In this document: piece after piece, positions 49,205 through 58,967 of the stretch
Layout of the letters: each line of letters begins with the position of its first letter
How positions within the stretch are numbered: the stretch's first letter is position 1
Source of the DNA: Candidatus Nanopelagicales bacterium
GTDB lineage: Bacteria > Actinomycetota > Actinomycetes > S36-B12 > CAIYMF01
Reading direction: 5' to 3'
Length of the DNA: 64,000 nt
Assembly (NCBI GenBank): GCA_017848795.1
Contig: JAFIHG010000044.1
Span: 151,505-215,504 of the forward strand
Program-made: the position numbers and the translations under genes
The notes under the pieces: model-generated
What the model saw: only the letters and a program-made list of their open reading frames with translations
Told to the model about the DNA's origin: nothing
Database searches by the model: none

Positions 49205-49774
49205 TCAGTGGGGGTCGGCCGGCGGCGGCCAGGGGCGCACGAAGGCCGCGCCGGGATGGTCGGGTACGGGGGCGCCCGCCGGGACGTACGCCCACTGCTC
49301 GCCCTGGACCCACCACACGTCACGGTCGTACGGGGCCGGGTCCGGCGCGAGCCGGTCCACCCGCCTGGTCACGGCCGGCGCGGTGCGGGGTAGGCAGTCG
49401 TCGGGCTGGAGGTGCCACTCCGGCACACCGGAGAACCAGGCGAGGGCGAGGGCACCGTCCGGTGCGGAGCTGGCGGAGCGCGGCGCGCCCGCCGGGACCA
49501 CGACGACGTCCCCGCCCGGGCGGTACGTCGCGCCGGACACCCGCAGCAGCCCGTCGATCACGACGAACTCCTCGGTCGCCGTGCAGTGCACGGTGCTCGG
49601 CCGCGCCCAGCCGGCGGGGAAGCGTACGAGGCTCACCGTCGCGCGGGTACCGCGGTCCAGGTGCAGGCGCAGCAGGGACACCTCCGGTGCGGCCGCCGGG
49701 AGCGGCACCGCCACCCAGCCGGGGTCGGCCAGCAGGTCGTCGCGCCCCCGCGTACGCGACGTGCGGTCAGGCAC
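49205..49774 (-). CDS. Cupin-domain protein (ChrR-like)
   Basis: 189-residue double-stranded beta-helix protein. The first part has a metal-site-like motif with His in RPSTVHCTATEEFVVIDG and GGDVVVVPAGAPRSAS; the usual HxH pair is incomplete, and the second region has GVPEWHLQPDD. Possibly a dioxygenase-like or sensor cupin; function unknown. The GTG overlaps the end of the LLM gene by eight bases, so the two are an operon. Confidence 0.78.
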   Translation of the reverse strand: MPDRTSRTRGRDDLLADPGWVAVPLPAAAPEVSLLRLHLDRGTRATVSLVRFPAGWARPSTVHCTATEEFVVIDGLLRVSGATYRPGGDVVVVPAGAPRSASSAPDGALALAWFSGVPEWHLQPDDCLPRTAPAVTRRVDRLAPDPAPYDRDVWWVQGEQWAYVPAGAPVPDHPGAAFVRPWPPPADPH

Positions 49775-50807
49775 CGGTCAGGGCCGCGATCAGCTCGATG
49801 ATCTGGTGCTGCGCGCGGCGGGTGTCGGCCGCCGGCAGCCCGTGGGTCGGCGGGGTGAGCTTGACGGTGTCGGCCAGACCCTCGTACCCGCGCAGCCGCT
49901 CGCGTACCTCGTCGGGCGTACCGGCGAGCGTCACCGCGTCGACCATATGGTCGGGTACGAGGTCGCCGAGGTGGTCGGCGCCGGTCCCGGCCCGGAACGC
50001 GTCGACGACGACCTGCTGCTCGGCGGCGACGTCGTGGAAGGCGAAGAAGTCGGCGTACGTGCGCACCGAGGCATAGAAACCGACGGTGCCGGCGGCCCAC
50101 CGCCGGGCGCGGGCGCCGTCCTTGTCGATGGCGCAGAGCGCGGACACGACGACGTCGAACGCCGCCCGGTCCCGCCCGCCGCGCTCCAGGCCGGTCCGCA
50201 GCTCGGGCAGCACGTGCGCCTCGAGGTACTTCGGGCTGATCAGCTCGTGGGAGATCCAGCCGTCGCCGATCTCACCAGCGAGCCGGGTCATGATCGGGCC
50301 CATCGCCGCCAGGTACACCGGGATGGTCGGGCGGGTCTGCGGGAAGGGCCGCTCGTACCCGCGGATGCGCATCGGCTCGTACTCGCCGTCGAGCTCGATC
50401 GCGGCGCCGGTGCCGGCGAGCTCCCAGAAGGCGCGCAGGTTGCGCACGGTCTCGCGCAGGTGTGGGGCGGGCTTGCCGAAGCGGGCGTTGTGCCAGTCCT
50501 CGTTCAGCCGCTGTACCCCGCTGCCGAGGCCGAGCACGAACCGCCCGCCGGAGAGCTCGTCGAGGTCGAGCGCCTCCAGCGCGGTGACCATCGGGCTGCG
50601 GGTGAACGCGAGCGCGATCGCGGTCCCGATCCGGGCGGTACGCGTCGCGGCGGCCAGCGCCGCCGCCGGGATCGTGGCGCTGCGGTGCAGTTCGGGCAGC
50701 CAGAGCACCTCGGCGCCCGCCGCCTCCGCGGCCCGCCCGGCCGCCACCATCTCCTCGAGCGTCTCGCCCCACGGGCCGTACGAGATCCGCAGCCCCGACA
50801 TGTCCAT
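49767..50807 (-). CDS. LLM-class F420-dependent oxidoreductase
   Basis: 346-residue luciferase-like protein. Segments: VLWLPELHRSATIPAAALAAATRTARIGTAIALAFTRSP (several adjoining pieces), the GGRFVLGLGSGVQRLNEDWHNARFG flavin/F420 signature in two parts, and GTPDEVRERLRGYEGL at the C-terminus. It resembles the F420-dependent methylenetetrahydromethanopterin-reductase-like group. Substrate unknown. TAGGCT at about 50.86 kb on the minus strand is a probable -10, and GGAGGCGAGG precedes the ATG. Confidence 0.88.
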   Translation of the reverse strand: MDMSGLRISYGPWGETLEEMVAAGRAAEAAGAEVLWLPELHRSATIPAAALAAATRTARIGTAIALAFTRSPMVTALEALDLDELSGGRFVLGLGSGVQRLNEDWHNARFGKPAPHLRETVRNLRAFWELAGTGAAIELDGEYEPMRIRGYERPFPQTRPTIPVYLAAMGPIMTRLAGEIGDGWISHELISPKYLEAHVLPELRTGLERGGRDRAAFDVVVSALCAIDKDGARARRWAAGTVGFYASVRTYADFFAFHDVAAEQQVVVDAFRAGTGADHLGDLVPDHMVDAVTLAGTPDEVRERLRGYEGLADTVKLTPPTHGLPAADTRRAQHQIIELIAALTGA

Positions 50808-50891
50808 CCTCGCCTCCGGAACGCCCCGCGGCGAACCGGACGCGAGCCTAGCACTGTTCCACTGGGCGGGTCATCGTTCCACGCCGCTGCG

Positions 50892-51872
50892 TCAGCCGAG
50901 GGATGCCCGCTGCCGGCGCGAGGCCAGCAGGCTCGCTACGGCGGTGAGCGCGAGCACCCCCACGATGATGCCGAGCGACAGCATCGTCGACGGGACCGGT
51001 ACGGGGACCGGCGCGCCGCCGTTGACGAAGGGCAGCTCGTTCGTGTGCAGCGCCTCGAGGACCAGCTTCACCCCGATGAACCCGAGCACGACTGCCAGGC
51101 CGAACGACAGGTACACCAGGCGCTCGAGAAGCCCGCCGAGCAGGAAGTAGAGCTGGCGCAGCCCGAGCAGGGCGAACACGTTGGCGGCCAGCACGATGTA
51201 GCCGGACTGCGTCAGCCCGAAGATCGCGGGGATGGAGTCGAGCGCGAACAGCAGGTCGGTGCTGCCGAGCGCCACCAGCACCATGATCATCGGCGTCCAC
51301 ACCCGGACCCCGTCCTGCACGGTGCGCAGCCGGGTGCCGTCGTACTCCTGGGTCGTACGCAGCACCCGCCCGAGGCGGCGCACGAGCGCGGACTCCTGGT
51401 ACTCCTCGTCGTCGTCCTGCCCGTGGGTCGCGAGCTTCACGGCGGTGTAGACGAGGAAGACCCCGAACACGTAGAAGACCCAACTGAAGTTCGCGATGAC
51501 CGCGGCCCCGGCCGCGATGAACACGGCGCGCAGGACCAGGGCCATGATGATCCCGTACATGAGCACGGTCTGCTGCAGCGGCCGCGGTACGAAGAAGCGG
51601 GCCATGATGAGCAGGAACACGAACAGGTTGTCCACGGACAGGCTGTACTCGGTGATCCAGCCCGCGTAGTACTCCACCGCGTAGCTGCGCCCGCCCCAGA
51701 TGCCGATGCCGAGTCCGAAGAGCACCGCGAGCCCCACGTAGAGGCCCAGCCAGCGCAGGCACTCGCCGGTGCTCGGCTCGTGGGGCCGTCGCCCGACGAT
51801 GAGCAGATCGAGGGTGAACAGGCCCAGGTACAGGGCGACCGTGGCACACCAGACCCAGAGGGGTACGTCCAC
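50892..51872 (-). CDS. terC: TerC family integral membrane protein
   Basis: 326-residue protein with about nine membrane helices. The TerC/Alx signature residues are in SLSVDNLFVFLLIMARFFVP and STDLLFALDSIPAIFGLTQ, with the Asp/Asn residues thought to bind Mn2+ or other metals. Members of this family load or export manganese. A hydrophilic Asp/Glu-rich loop (GQDDDEEYQE) is in the middle. It is a neighbour of uvrB in Streptomyces and here too. Confidence 0.92.
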   Translation of the reverse strand: MDVPLWVWCATVALYLGLFTLDLLIVGRRPHEPSTGECLRWLGLYVGLAVLFGLGIGIWGGRSYAVEYYAGWITEYSLSVDNLFVFLLIMARFFVPRPLQQTVLMYGIIMALVLRAVFIAAGAAVIANFSWVFYVFGVFLVYTAVKLATHGQDDDEEYQESALVRRLGRVLRTTQEYDGTRLRTVQDGVRVWTPMIMVLVALGSTDLLFALDSIPAIFGLTQSGYIVLAANVFALLGLRQLYFLLGGLLERLVYLSFGLAVVLGFIGVKLVLEALHTNELPFVNGGAPVPVPVPSTMLSLGIIVGVLALTAVASLLASRRQRASLG

Positions 51873-52023
51873 GGCGGCGGTCCTGGGATCTCGTCGGGGG
51901 CGGTGATCGGACCGGTCAACCTACCCGGTCGTACGCCGGCACGGCCGCGCCGGGCGCGCCGGTCGCAGTACGCGCCGCTGGAGCGCGTGCGGGTGACGAC
52001 CGCGCGGCCTCGACGGCTGCATT

Positions 52024-52095
52024 GTTGATCAAGGAGAAGGTGACGTTTTCGATCTTGTTCAGATGATCGAATACGTCACCTTCTCCTTGATCAAC
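52024..52095. terminator. Long palindrome, family 1 copy 2 (23-bp perfect stem)
   Basis: Arms 52024-52046 and 52073-52095 are identical to those of the copy at 24317-24388; the interiors differ but both fold into an inner stem (here TTCGATC with GATCGAA). It lies directly after the uvrB stop codon, with terC transcribed in the same direction beyond it, so it probably ends the uvrB transcript. Confidence 0.7.
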
Positions 52096-52102
52096 GCCGG
52101 GT

Positions 52103-54202
52103 TCAGCTGACGCCGGCCGCTTGCATGCCGCGCAACTCCTTCTTCAGCTCGCGGATCTCGTCGCGCAGCCGCGCCGCGAGCTCGAACGCGAGCTCGTCCG
52201 AGGCGGTCTTCATCTGGTCGGTGAGCTGGCTGATCAGCTCGGCCAGCTCGCGGGCCGGCATGCCGTCGGTGTCGTGGCGGCCGAGCGCGACGACGTTGGC
52301 CGGGACCGGGGACTTGCCGCGCGACTGGTTGCGGCCCGAGCCGAGCATCTCGAAGGTATCGGCGACCTCCTGGGTGACGATCTCCCGGATGTCGGCGATC
52401 TTCTTGCGCAGCGGCGTCGGGTCGATCCCGTGGGCCGTGTTGTACGCGATCTGCTTGGCGCGGCGCCGGTTGGTCTCGTCGATCGCCTTCGTCATCGCGG
52501 CAGTGACGGTGTCGGCGTACATGTGCACCTGACCCGAGACGTTGCGGGCCGCGCGGCCGATCGTCTGGATCAGCGAGGTGCCCGAACGCAGGAAGCCCTC
52601 CTTGTCCGCGTCCAGAATCGCGACGAGCGACACCTCGGGCAGGTCGAGTCCCTCACGCAGCAGGTTGATGCCGACCAATACGTCGTACTCGCCCATCCGC
52701 AGCTCGCGCAGCAGCTCGATCCGGCGCAACGTGTCGACCTCGGAGTGCAGGTAACGCACCCGGATCCCCTGGTCGAGCAGGTAGTCGGTGAGGTCCTCGG
52801 CCATCTTCTTCGTCAGCGTCGTGACCAGCACCCGCTCGTTGCGCTCGGTGCGCAACGTGATCTCGTGCATCAGGTCGTCGATCTGCCCCTTGGTCGGCTT
52901 GACGATCACCTCGGGGTCGACCAGGCCGGTGGGACGGATCACCTGCTCCACGAACTCGCCGCCGGTGCGTGAGAGCTCGTACGGCCCGGGGGTCGCCGAC
53001 AGGTACACCGTCTGCCCGATGCGCTCGAGGAACTCCTCCCACTTCAGCGGCCGGTTGTCCATGGCGCTGGGCAGCCGGAAGCCGTGCTCGACGAGGGTGC
53101 GCTTGCGGCTCATGTCGCCTTCGTACATGGCGCCGATCTGCGGCACGGTGACGTGGGACTCGTCGATGACGAGCAGGAAGTCGTCGGGGAAGTAGTCGAG
53201 CAGGCAGTTCGGGGCGCTGCCGGCGGCGCGACCGTCGATGTGCCGCGAGTAGTTCTCGATCCCGCTGCAGAACCCGACCTGTCGCATCATCTCCACGTCG
53301 TAGCTCGTACGCATGCGCAGCCGCTGCGCCTCCAGCAGCTTGCCCTGCCGCTCCAGCTCGGCCAGCCGCGCCTCAAGCTCGTCCTCGATGCCGTTGATCG
53401 CCCGCTCCATGCGCTCCGGGCCAGCGACGTAGTGGGTGGCGGGGAAGACGTACAGCTCGTCGTCGTCGGTGAGCACCTCGCCGGTGACCGGGTGCAGCGT
53501 CATCAGCCGTTCGATCTCGTCGCCGAACATCTCGATGCGCACCGGATGCTGCTCGTACACCGGGAACACCTCGATCGTGTCGCCGCGTACGCGGAAGGTG
53601 CCGCGGGTGAACGCGAGGTCGTTGCGGGTGTACTGGATCGTGACCAGGTGGCGCAGCAGCGCGTCGCGGTCCCACTCCTCCCCCACCCGCAGGCGCAGCA
53701 TCCGGTCGACGTACTCCTGCGGCGTACCGAGGCCGTAGATGCACGACACCGACGCGACGACGATCACGTCGCGACGGGTGAGCAGCGAGTTGGTGGCGCT
53801 GTGGCGCAGCCGCTCGACCTCTTCGTTGATCGAGGAGTCCTTCTCGATGTAGGTGTCCGACTGCGGGATGTACGCCTCGGGCTGGTAGTAGTCGTAGTAG
53901 CTGACGAAGTACTCCACCGCGTTGTGCGGCAGCAGCTCGCGGAACTCCCCGGCGAGCTGGGCGGCCAGCGTCTTGTTCGGCGCCATGACGAGGGTCGGCC
54001 GCTGCACCCGCTCGACCAGCCAGGCGGTCGTGGCGGACTTGCCGGTGCCGGTCGCCCCGAGCAGTACGACATCCTTCTCACCGCGGTCGATCCGCGCGGC
54101 GAGCTCGTCGATCGCCGCCGGCTGGTCGCCGGAGGGCTGGAAGTCGGAGACCACGCGGAACGGGGCCACCCGGCGCTGCAGGTCGGTGATGGGACGGGTC
54201 AC
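52103..54202 (-). CDS. uvrB: UvrABC system protein B (excinuclease helicase subunit)
   Basis: Damage-verifying helicase of nucleotide excision repair. 699 residues from the GTG at 54202, just after a leaderless -10. Walker [14 protein letters not shown], the beta-hairpin region [27 protein letters not shown], motif V/VI region [18 protein letters not shown], and a C-terminal UVR motif ([20 protein letters not shown]). The open frame extends 14 codons further upstream without similarity. Placed after coaE, 28.7 kb from uvrA. Confidence 0.97.
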   Translation of the reverse strand: MTRPITDLQRRVAPFRVVSDFQPSGDQPAAIDELAARIDRGEKDVVLLGATGTGKSATTAWLVERVQRPTLVMAPNKTLAAQLAGEFRELLPHNAVEYFVSYYDYYQPEAYIPQSDTYIEKDSSINEEVERLRHSATNSLLTRRDVIVVASVSCIYGLGTPQEYVDRMLRLRVGEEWDRDALLRHLVTIQYTRNDLAFTRGTFRVRGDTIEVFPVYEQHPVRIEMFGDEIERLMTLHPVTGEVLTDDDELYVFPATHYVAGPERMERAINGIEDELEARLAELERQGKLLEAQRLRMRTSYDVEMMRQVGFCSGIENYSRHIDGRAAGSAPNCLLDYFPDDFLLVIDESHVTVPQIGAMYEGDMSRKRTLVEHGFRLPSAMDNRPLKWEEFLERIGQTVYLSATPGPYELSRTGGEFVEQVIRPTGLVDPEVIVKPTKGQIDDLMHEITLRTERNERVLVTTLTKKMAEDLTDYLLDQGIRVRYLHSEVDTLRRIELLRELRMGEYDVLVGINLLREGLDLPEVSLVAILDADKEGFLRSGTSLIQTIGRAARNVSGQVHMYADTVTAAMTKAIDETNRRRAKQIAYNTAHGIDPTPLRKKIADIREIVTQEVADTFEMLGSGRNQSRGKSPVPANVVALGRHDTDGMPARELAELISQLTDQMKTASDELAFELAARLRDEIRELKKELRGMQAAGVS

Positions 54203-54214
54203 CCGCCCACCGTA
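54200..54214 (-). promoter_or_regulatory. Leaderless promoter of uvrB
   Basis: TACGGT (54214-54209, minus strand) is followed after six bases by the uvrB GTG at 54202. The same hexamer and spacing stand before the DinB-type gene at 23547. Confidence 0.5.
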
Positions 54215-54240
54215 CGGCCGGGGTCCGACAACGCCCACAT

Positions 54241-54831
54241 TCATCCGGAATGGGTGCCGGTCAGCGCGATCCAGAGGGCGCGTACCTGGGCGGCCAGGGC
54301 GTCCCGGTCGCCGCTGTTGTCGATGACGTACGTCGCTACGGCGAGGCGCTGCTCGCGGGTCGCCTGCGCGGCCATCCGGGCCCGGGCCTCGTCCCGGGGC
54401 AGCCCGCGGCGCTCGAGCCGGTCCAGGCGCACCTCGTCCGGGGCGTCGACAACGACGACGGGGTACGCATCCTGCAGCCCGTTCTCGACGAGCAGCGGTA
54501 CGTCGTACACGACGATGGCATCGCCCGGTGCCGCGGCGACGAGCTCGGCGGACCGGGCGGCCACCAGCGGGTGCACGATCGCCTCCAGGGCGCGCCGCCG
54601 CTCGTCGTCGGCGAAGACGATCCGTCCCAGCGCCGCACGGTCCAGCGACCCGTCCGGCCCCAGCACGCCGGCCCCGAACTCCGCGACGACGGCAGCGAGC
54701 CCGGGCGTACCCGGTTCGACCACCTCGCGGGCGATCGCATCGGCATCGACCACGACCGCGCCGTACGACGCGAGCAGCCGCGCCACCTCGCTCTTGCCCG
54801 CGCCGATCCCTCCGGTCAGCCCTACCCGCAC
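54241..54831 (-). CDS. coaE: Dephospho-CoA kinase
   Basis: Last step of coenzyme A synthesis, phosphorylating dephospho-CoA. The 196-residue protein has the P-loop [14 protein letters not shown] at the N-terminus, [15 protein letters not shown], and [14 protein letters not shown] choose the GTG at 54831 because GGGAGG lies eight bases upstream; an earlier GTG (54849) would add six residues. Actinobacterial CoaE often has a fused C-terminal GrpB-like domain; that part is absent here. Confidence 0.94.
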   Translation of the reverse strand: MRVGLTGGIGAGKSEVARLLASYGAVVVDADAIAREVVEPGTPGLAAVVAEFGAGVLGPDGSLDRAALGRIVFADDERRRALEAIVHPLVAARSAELVAAAPGDAIVVYDVPLLVENGLQDAYPVVVVDAPDEVRLDRLERRGLPRDEARARMAAQATREQRLAVATYVIDNSGDRDALAAQVRALWIALTGTHSG

Positions 54832-54912
54832 GCGTGCATCCTCCCGCACCGTTCCACCTGACTGTGGCCCCGGTTCAGCAGCGCGTCCTGTAATCCACCT
54901 TGATGTGACACG

Positions 54913-54949
54913 ACGAGGGCCCCGGGAGTGGGACTCCCGGGGCCCTCGT
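54913..54949 (-). terminator. rpsA intrinsic terminator
   Basis: A 17-bp GC-rich stem (54913-54929 with 54933-54949) with a 3-base loop lies 15 bases after the rpsA stop. It has no U-tract, as is common for actinobacterial terminators. Confidence 0.8.
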
Positions 54950-54963
54950 ACGTGCGTCAGAGC

Positions 54964-56415
54964 TCAGCCGCTGGTGAGCTTGTCGCGCAGCGCCTGCAGC
55001 GCCTCGTCCGAGGCGAGCGTGCCCTCGTTCTCCGGGGTGTCGGAGGAGTAGTTCGAGGGGACCTCGCCGGCCTCGAGCTGCGCTGCCTGGTCGGCCTTGC
55101 GCTGCTCGCGGACCTGCGCGCGGTGCGCCTCCCAGCGCGCGTGCGCCTCGGCGTACGCCTTCTCCCACGCCGCCTGCTCGGCCTCGTGCCCGGGCAGCCA
55201 CTCCCCCGACTCGGCGTCGAAGCCCTCGGGGTAGACGTAGTTGCCCTGCGCGTCGTAGGTCGCGGCCATGCCGTACAGCGCCGGGTCGAAGTGCTCGTCG
55301 TCGGCGAGCGTGACGCCTTCGCTGGCCTGCTTGAGCGACAGCGAGATCCGGCGGCGGTCCAGGTCGATGTCGATGACCTTGACGAACAGGTCGGAGCCGA
55401 CCTGCACGACCTGCTCGGGCAGCTCGACGTGGCGCTCGGCCAGCTCGGAGATGTGGACCAGGCCCTCGATGCCGTCGTCGACCCGTACGAACGCCCCGAA
55501 CGGCACCAGCTTGGTGACCTTGCCCGGCACGACCTGCCCGATCTGGTGGGTACGGGCGAACTGCTGCCAGGGGTCCTCCTGTGTCGCTTTCAGCGACAGC
55601 GAGACCCGCTCGCGGTCCATGTCGACATCGAGCACCTCGACGGTGACCTCGTCGCCGACCTCGACGACCTCGCTGGGGTGGTCGATGTGCTTCCAGGACA
55701 GCTCGGAGACGTGCACCAGGCCATCGACGCCACCGAGGTCGACTAACGCACCGAAGTTGACGATGGAGGAGACCACGCCGGAGCGGATCTGGCCCTTCTG
55801 CAGCTGGGTGAGGAAGTTCTGGCGTACCTCGGACTGGGTCTGCTCGAGCCATGCCCGGCGGGACAGCACCACGTTGTTGCGGTTCTTGTCCAGCTCGATG
55901 ATCTTGGCTTCGATCTCCTTGCCGACGTACGGCTGCAGGTCGCGTACGCGCCGCATCTCGACGAGCGAGGCCGGGAGGAACCCGCGCAGCCCGATGTCGA
56001 GGATCAGCCCGCCCTTGACGACCTCGATGACGGTGCCGGTCACGACGCCGTCCTCGTCCTTGATCTTCTCGATCGTGCCCCAGGCACGTTCGTACTGCGC
56101 CCGCTTCTTGGACAGGACCAGGCGGCCGTCCTTGTCCTCCTTCTGCAGGACCAGCGCCTCGACGTGGTCGCCGAGCGAGACGACCTCGTTCGGGTCGACG
56201 TCGTGCTTGATGGACAGCTCGCGGGAGGGGATGACCCCTTCCGTCTTGTACCCGATGTCGAGGAGGACCTCGTCCCGGTCGACCTTGACGATGGTGCCCT
56301 CGACGATGTCGCCGTCTCCGAAGTACTTGATGGTCTGGTCGACAGCGGCGGCGAAAGCGTCGGCATCGCCGATGTCGTTGACTGCGACATGGGGTGCGGT
56401 TGTGGTAGCGGTCAT
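54964..56415 (-). CDS. rpsA: 30S ribosomal protein S1
   Basis: mRNA-binding ribosomal protein with four S1 (OB-fold) domains, 483 residues, the actinobacterial length. S1 motifs repeat as GDIVEGTIVKVDRDEVLLDIGYKTEG, GVVTGTVIEVVKGGLILDIG, GQIRSGVVSSIVNFGALVDLGG and GQVVPGKVTKLVPFGAFVRVDDG (each split over the 20-residue strands). The C-terminus is acidic and Ala/Glu-rich. The start MTATTTAPH follows the family pattern. Confidence 0.97.
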   Translation of the reverse strand: MTATTTAPHVAVNDIGDADAFAAAVDQTIKYFGDGDIVEGTIVKVDRDEVLLDIGYKTEGVIPSRELSIKHDVDPNEVVSLGDHVEALVLQKEDKDGRLVLSKKRAQYERAWGTIEKIKDEDGVVTGTVIEVVKGGLILDIGLRGFLPASLVEMRRVRDLQPYVGKEIEAKIIELDKNRNNVVLSRRAWLEQTQSEVRQNFLTQLQKGQIRSGVVSSIVNFGALVDLGGVDGLVHVSELSWKHIDHPSEVVEVGDEVTVEVLDVDMDRERVSLSLKATQEDPWQQFARTHQIGQVVPGKVTKLVPFGAFVRVDDGIEGLVHISELAERHVELPEQVVQVGSDLFVKVIDIDLDRRRISLSLKQASEGVTLADDEHFDPALYGMAATYDAQGNYVYPEGFDAESGEWLPGHEAEQAAWEKAYAEAHARWEAHRAQVREQRKADQAAQLEAGEVPSNYSSDTPENEGTLASDEALQALRDKLTSG

Positions 56416-56562
56416 GAAGTGGGGTGCCCCGGCGGATTCTGCTCGTAGCGGTACGTTCCCGGGCCGCTCTGCGCAGGTCAGAGGGCTCGTAGGGACTCTT
56501 GACACGCGTTGAGCGCCGGCCTGCTCCGTCTGAGGCGGCGCACGGCCCGAGGCGCACCGGCC

Positions 56563-56592
56563 AGGATACGAAAACGGTCCGCGCAAGGTCAA
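56563..56592 (-). promoter_or_regulatory. rpsA promoter with long leader
   Basis: On the minus strand TTGACC (56592-56587) and TATCCT (56568-56563) are 18 bases apart. The predicted start leaves a leader of about 140 bases before rpsA, room for autoregulation by S1. The 327-base region between rpsA and the amine oxidase gene holds this promoter and a TAGCGT (about 56688) that may be the -10 of the amine oxidase; I see nothing else. Confidence 0.55.
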
Positions 56593-56742
56593 ACGCACCG
56601 TACCCGTGCTCGTGTCCCGTGTCCGCATCCCGCCTCCGGGTCCGGCGTCCGCCCGGCGGTCGGCTGCTGCTCCCCGGCCGCGCTAGCGTGTGCGGAACCG
56701 CTTTTCGCGACCTGGAACAGCGCGGCCGACGAGGAGGACGAC

Positions 56743-58068
56743 GTGGAGCAGCGAGTCGACGTGGTGGTGGTCGGCGCCGGGCTCGCCGGACTGCAGGCCG
56801 CGCTGCGGCTGACCGAGGCGGGCCGGTCGGTGGTCGTGCTGGAGGCGCGCGACCGGGTCGGCGGCAGGGTGTTGTCGTTGGAGGGCTCGGCAGGCACCGA
56901 GGAAGCCGGCGCGATCAACATCGGCGACGGGTACGCGCGCGTGCTGCAGCGCGTCACGGAGTACGGCCTCGAGCTCGAGCCGGTGACCCTGTCGCTGCGT
57001 GAGCACACGATCGCGGTCGAGGGCGCGCCGTGCTGCAACGCCACCGAGTGGGCCGCCTCCCCCGGCAACCCGCTCGGCGGTCCGCTGCGCCCGATCCCGC
57101 CCGCCGCGCTCGTGCTCGGGGTGCTCGCCCGGGCGAACCCGTTGGGCGGGCCACTGGACTGGGCCGGCGCGGCTGCCGCGGACCTCGATGTCCGCGCCAT
57201 CGACTACCTCACGGCGCACGGCCTGCCGCCCGAGGCGATCGCCCTGGTGGATCGCGCGGCCGCGTTCGACACGCTCGCCGAGACCTCCGCGCTCGCGTTG
57301 CTGCGGACCGTCACCCAGCGCGGGCAGTCGGCACCGGTCAGCAGCAACATCGTCGGTGGGAACCACCGGCTGCCGCAGGCGATGGCCGAGCGGCTGCCGG
57401 ACGTACGCCTGGGCACGGTCGTCACCGCCGTGGAGCACGAGGACTCCGCGGTCACGGTCCGTACCGCGGTCGGCGACGCGATCCATGCCCGTGCGGTGGT
57501 GCTGGCCGTGCCGTTCACCACGCTGCGCCGGATCGACGTACGCCCGGCGCTCCCCGAGCCGGTCGCCGAGCTGATCCAGGCCCTTCCGTACACCGCGGTG
57601 ACCAAGTACCACCTGCGCGCCGACCGCCCGTTCTGGGACGAGGACGGGCTGCCCGCGATGACCTGGAGCACCTCGCGGGCGCAGCGGATGTTCCCCTGGC
57701 GTCTCGCGTCCGACGGTCCGGGCTCGCTCGCCGTCTGGGTGACCGGTCCGCAGGCGCGCGAGCTCGACGCGATGGACCCCGACGCGCAGTGCCGGCTCGT
57801 GCTCTCCGAGCTGGCGCGGGTACGCCCGTCGACGAGCGGTGCCCTCGCGGTGACCCGGGTCATCTCCTGGACGGCGGACCCGTGGGCGGGCGGTGCCTGG
57901 GCGATCGCGCGCCCCGGCCAGATGGTCGCGCTCGCGGAGGCGATCCGTACCGACACCGGGGCCGTCGCGCTCGCCGGCGAGCACCTCGGGCTCGCCGAGA
58001 CCGGCATGGAGGGCGCGATGGAGTCCGGCGAGCGCGCCGCCGCCCGGGTCTTGGAGCGCCTCACCTGA
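56743..58068 (+). CDS. Flavin monoamine oxidase family protein
   Basis: FAD-dependent amine oxidase of 441 residues. The Rossmann motif VVVVGAGLAGLQAALRLTEAG and the GG-doublet GGRVLSLEGS are at the N-terminus; the C-terminal FAD motif is ALAGEHLGLAETGMEGAMESGERAA. A central GGNHRLPQAMAERL segment is typical of the group. The substrate amine is unknown. GTG 56743 is preceded by GAGGAGG; an open frame upstream has no similarity. Followed by a palindrome and a methyltransferase gene. Confidence 0.9.
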   Translation: MEQRVDVVVVGAGLAGLQAALRLTEAGRSVVVLEARDRVGGRVLSLEGSAGTEEAGAINIGDGYARVLQRVTEYGLELEPVTLSLREHTIAVEGAPCCNATEWAASPGNPLGGPLRPIPPAALVLGVLARANPLGGPLDWAGAAAADLDVRAIDYLTAHGLPPEAIALVDRAAAFDTLAETSALALLRTVTQRGQSAPVSSNIVGGNHRLPQAMAERLPDVRLGTVVTAVEHEDSAVTVRTAVGDAIHARAVVLAVPFTTLRRIDVRPALPEPVAELIQALPYTAVTKYHLRADRPFWDEDGLPAMTWSTSRAQRMFPWRLASDGPGSLAVWVTGPQARELDAMDPDAQCRLVLSELARVRPSTSGALAVTRVISWTADPWAGGAWAIARPGQMVALAEAIRTDTGAVALAGEHLGLAETGMEGAMESGERAAARVLERLT

Positions 58069-58081
58069 CCACCCATCATTT

Positions 58082-58140
58082 CCGGATGAATGTGGCAGGA
58101 CTCCGCTCTTGACGGACTCCTGCCACATTCATCCGGAACA
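58082..58140. terminator. Palindrome, family 2 copy 2 (26-bp stem, one mismatch)
   Basis: Arms 58082-58107 and 58115-58140, one C-C mismatch, loop of seven bases. The core TGTGGCAGGACTCCG is shared with 37372-37412. It lies 13 bases after the amine oxidase stop and upstream of the co-directional methyltransferase gene, so it should separate the two transcripts. Confidence 0.72.
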
Positions 58141-58166
58141 GCGGGCATCCGGAATCGAGGGCGAGC

Positions 58167-58967
58167 ATGGCTGCTGAGTCGCCGCCGGGCGGGCGGGAAC
58201 CGCGACCGGCCCACCCGGAGTCCGCGCGCGCCTCGCGTTCCTGGTGGGACCGCGACGTCGGGGCGTACCTCGCCGAGCACGGGGGCTTCCTCGGCGCGCC
58301 CGACGCACCGCCGCGGCTGGTCTGGGGTCCGGAGGGCTGGACCGAGGACGAGCTCGGCCTGCTCGGGCCCGTGACGGGACACCGGGTGCTCGAGGTCGGC
58401 TGCGGAGCGGCCCAGTGCTCGCGGTGGGTACGGGCACAGGGCGGACACGCCGTCGCTCTCGACCTGTCGTACGGCATGCTGCGCGCCGCCCCGGCGGACC
58501 TCCCGCGGGTGCAGGCCGACGCGGTCGCATTGCCCTTCCGCGCGGGCAGCTTCGACCTGGCGTTCACCTCGTACGGCGCGCTGCAGTTCCTGCCGGACGT
58601 CGCGGCCGTCTTCCGCGAGGTGCACCGGGTGCTGCGTACGGGCGGGCGATGGGTGTTCTCGGTCTCGCACCCGGTGCGCTGGGCGTTCCCCGACGATCCC
58701 GGACCCCGCGGGCTGACCGCCGACCGCTCGTACTTCGACCGCAGCGCGTACGTGGAACGCGACCCGGACGGCACGCTGGCGTACGTCGAGCACCACCACA
58801 CGCTCGGCGACTACGTACGCGCGCTCGCCGAGAGCGGGTTCGCGCTGCTCGACCTGCGCGAGCCGGAATGGCCGCGGCGCAACCAGGCGAGCTGGAGCGG
58901 CTGGTCACCGCTGCGCGGGGCCATCCTGCCCGGTACCGCGATCTTCGTCACCCGCACCGTGGGGTGA
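58167..58967 (+). CDS. SAM-dependent class I methyltransferase
   Basis: 266-residue protein with the SAM motif I VLEVGCGAAQCSRWV, motif II/III around DAVALPFRAGSFDLAFTSYGALQFLPD and the post-III HRVLRTGGRWVFSVSHPVRWAF. The pattern is that of the Methyltransf_11 group often linked to small molecules; the substrate is unknown. Its stop codon lies inside the left arm of the next palindrome. Confidence 0.9.
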   Translation: MAAESPPGGREPRPAHPESARASRSWWDRDVGAYLAEHGGFLGAPDAPPRLVWGPEGWTEDELGLLGPVTGHRVLEVGCGAAQCSRWVRAQGGHAVALDLSYGMLRAAPADLPRVQADAVALPFRAGSFDLAFTSYGALQFLPDVAAVFREVHRVLRTGGRWVFSVSHPVRWAFPDDPGPRGLTADRSYFDRSAYVERDPDGTLAYVEHHHTLGDYVRALAESGFALLDLREPEWPRRNQASWSGWSPLRGAILPGTAIFVTRTVG

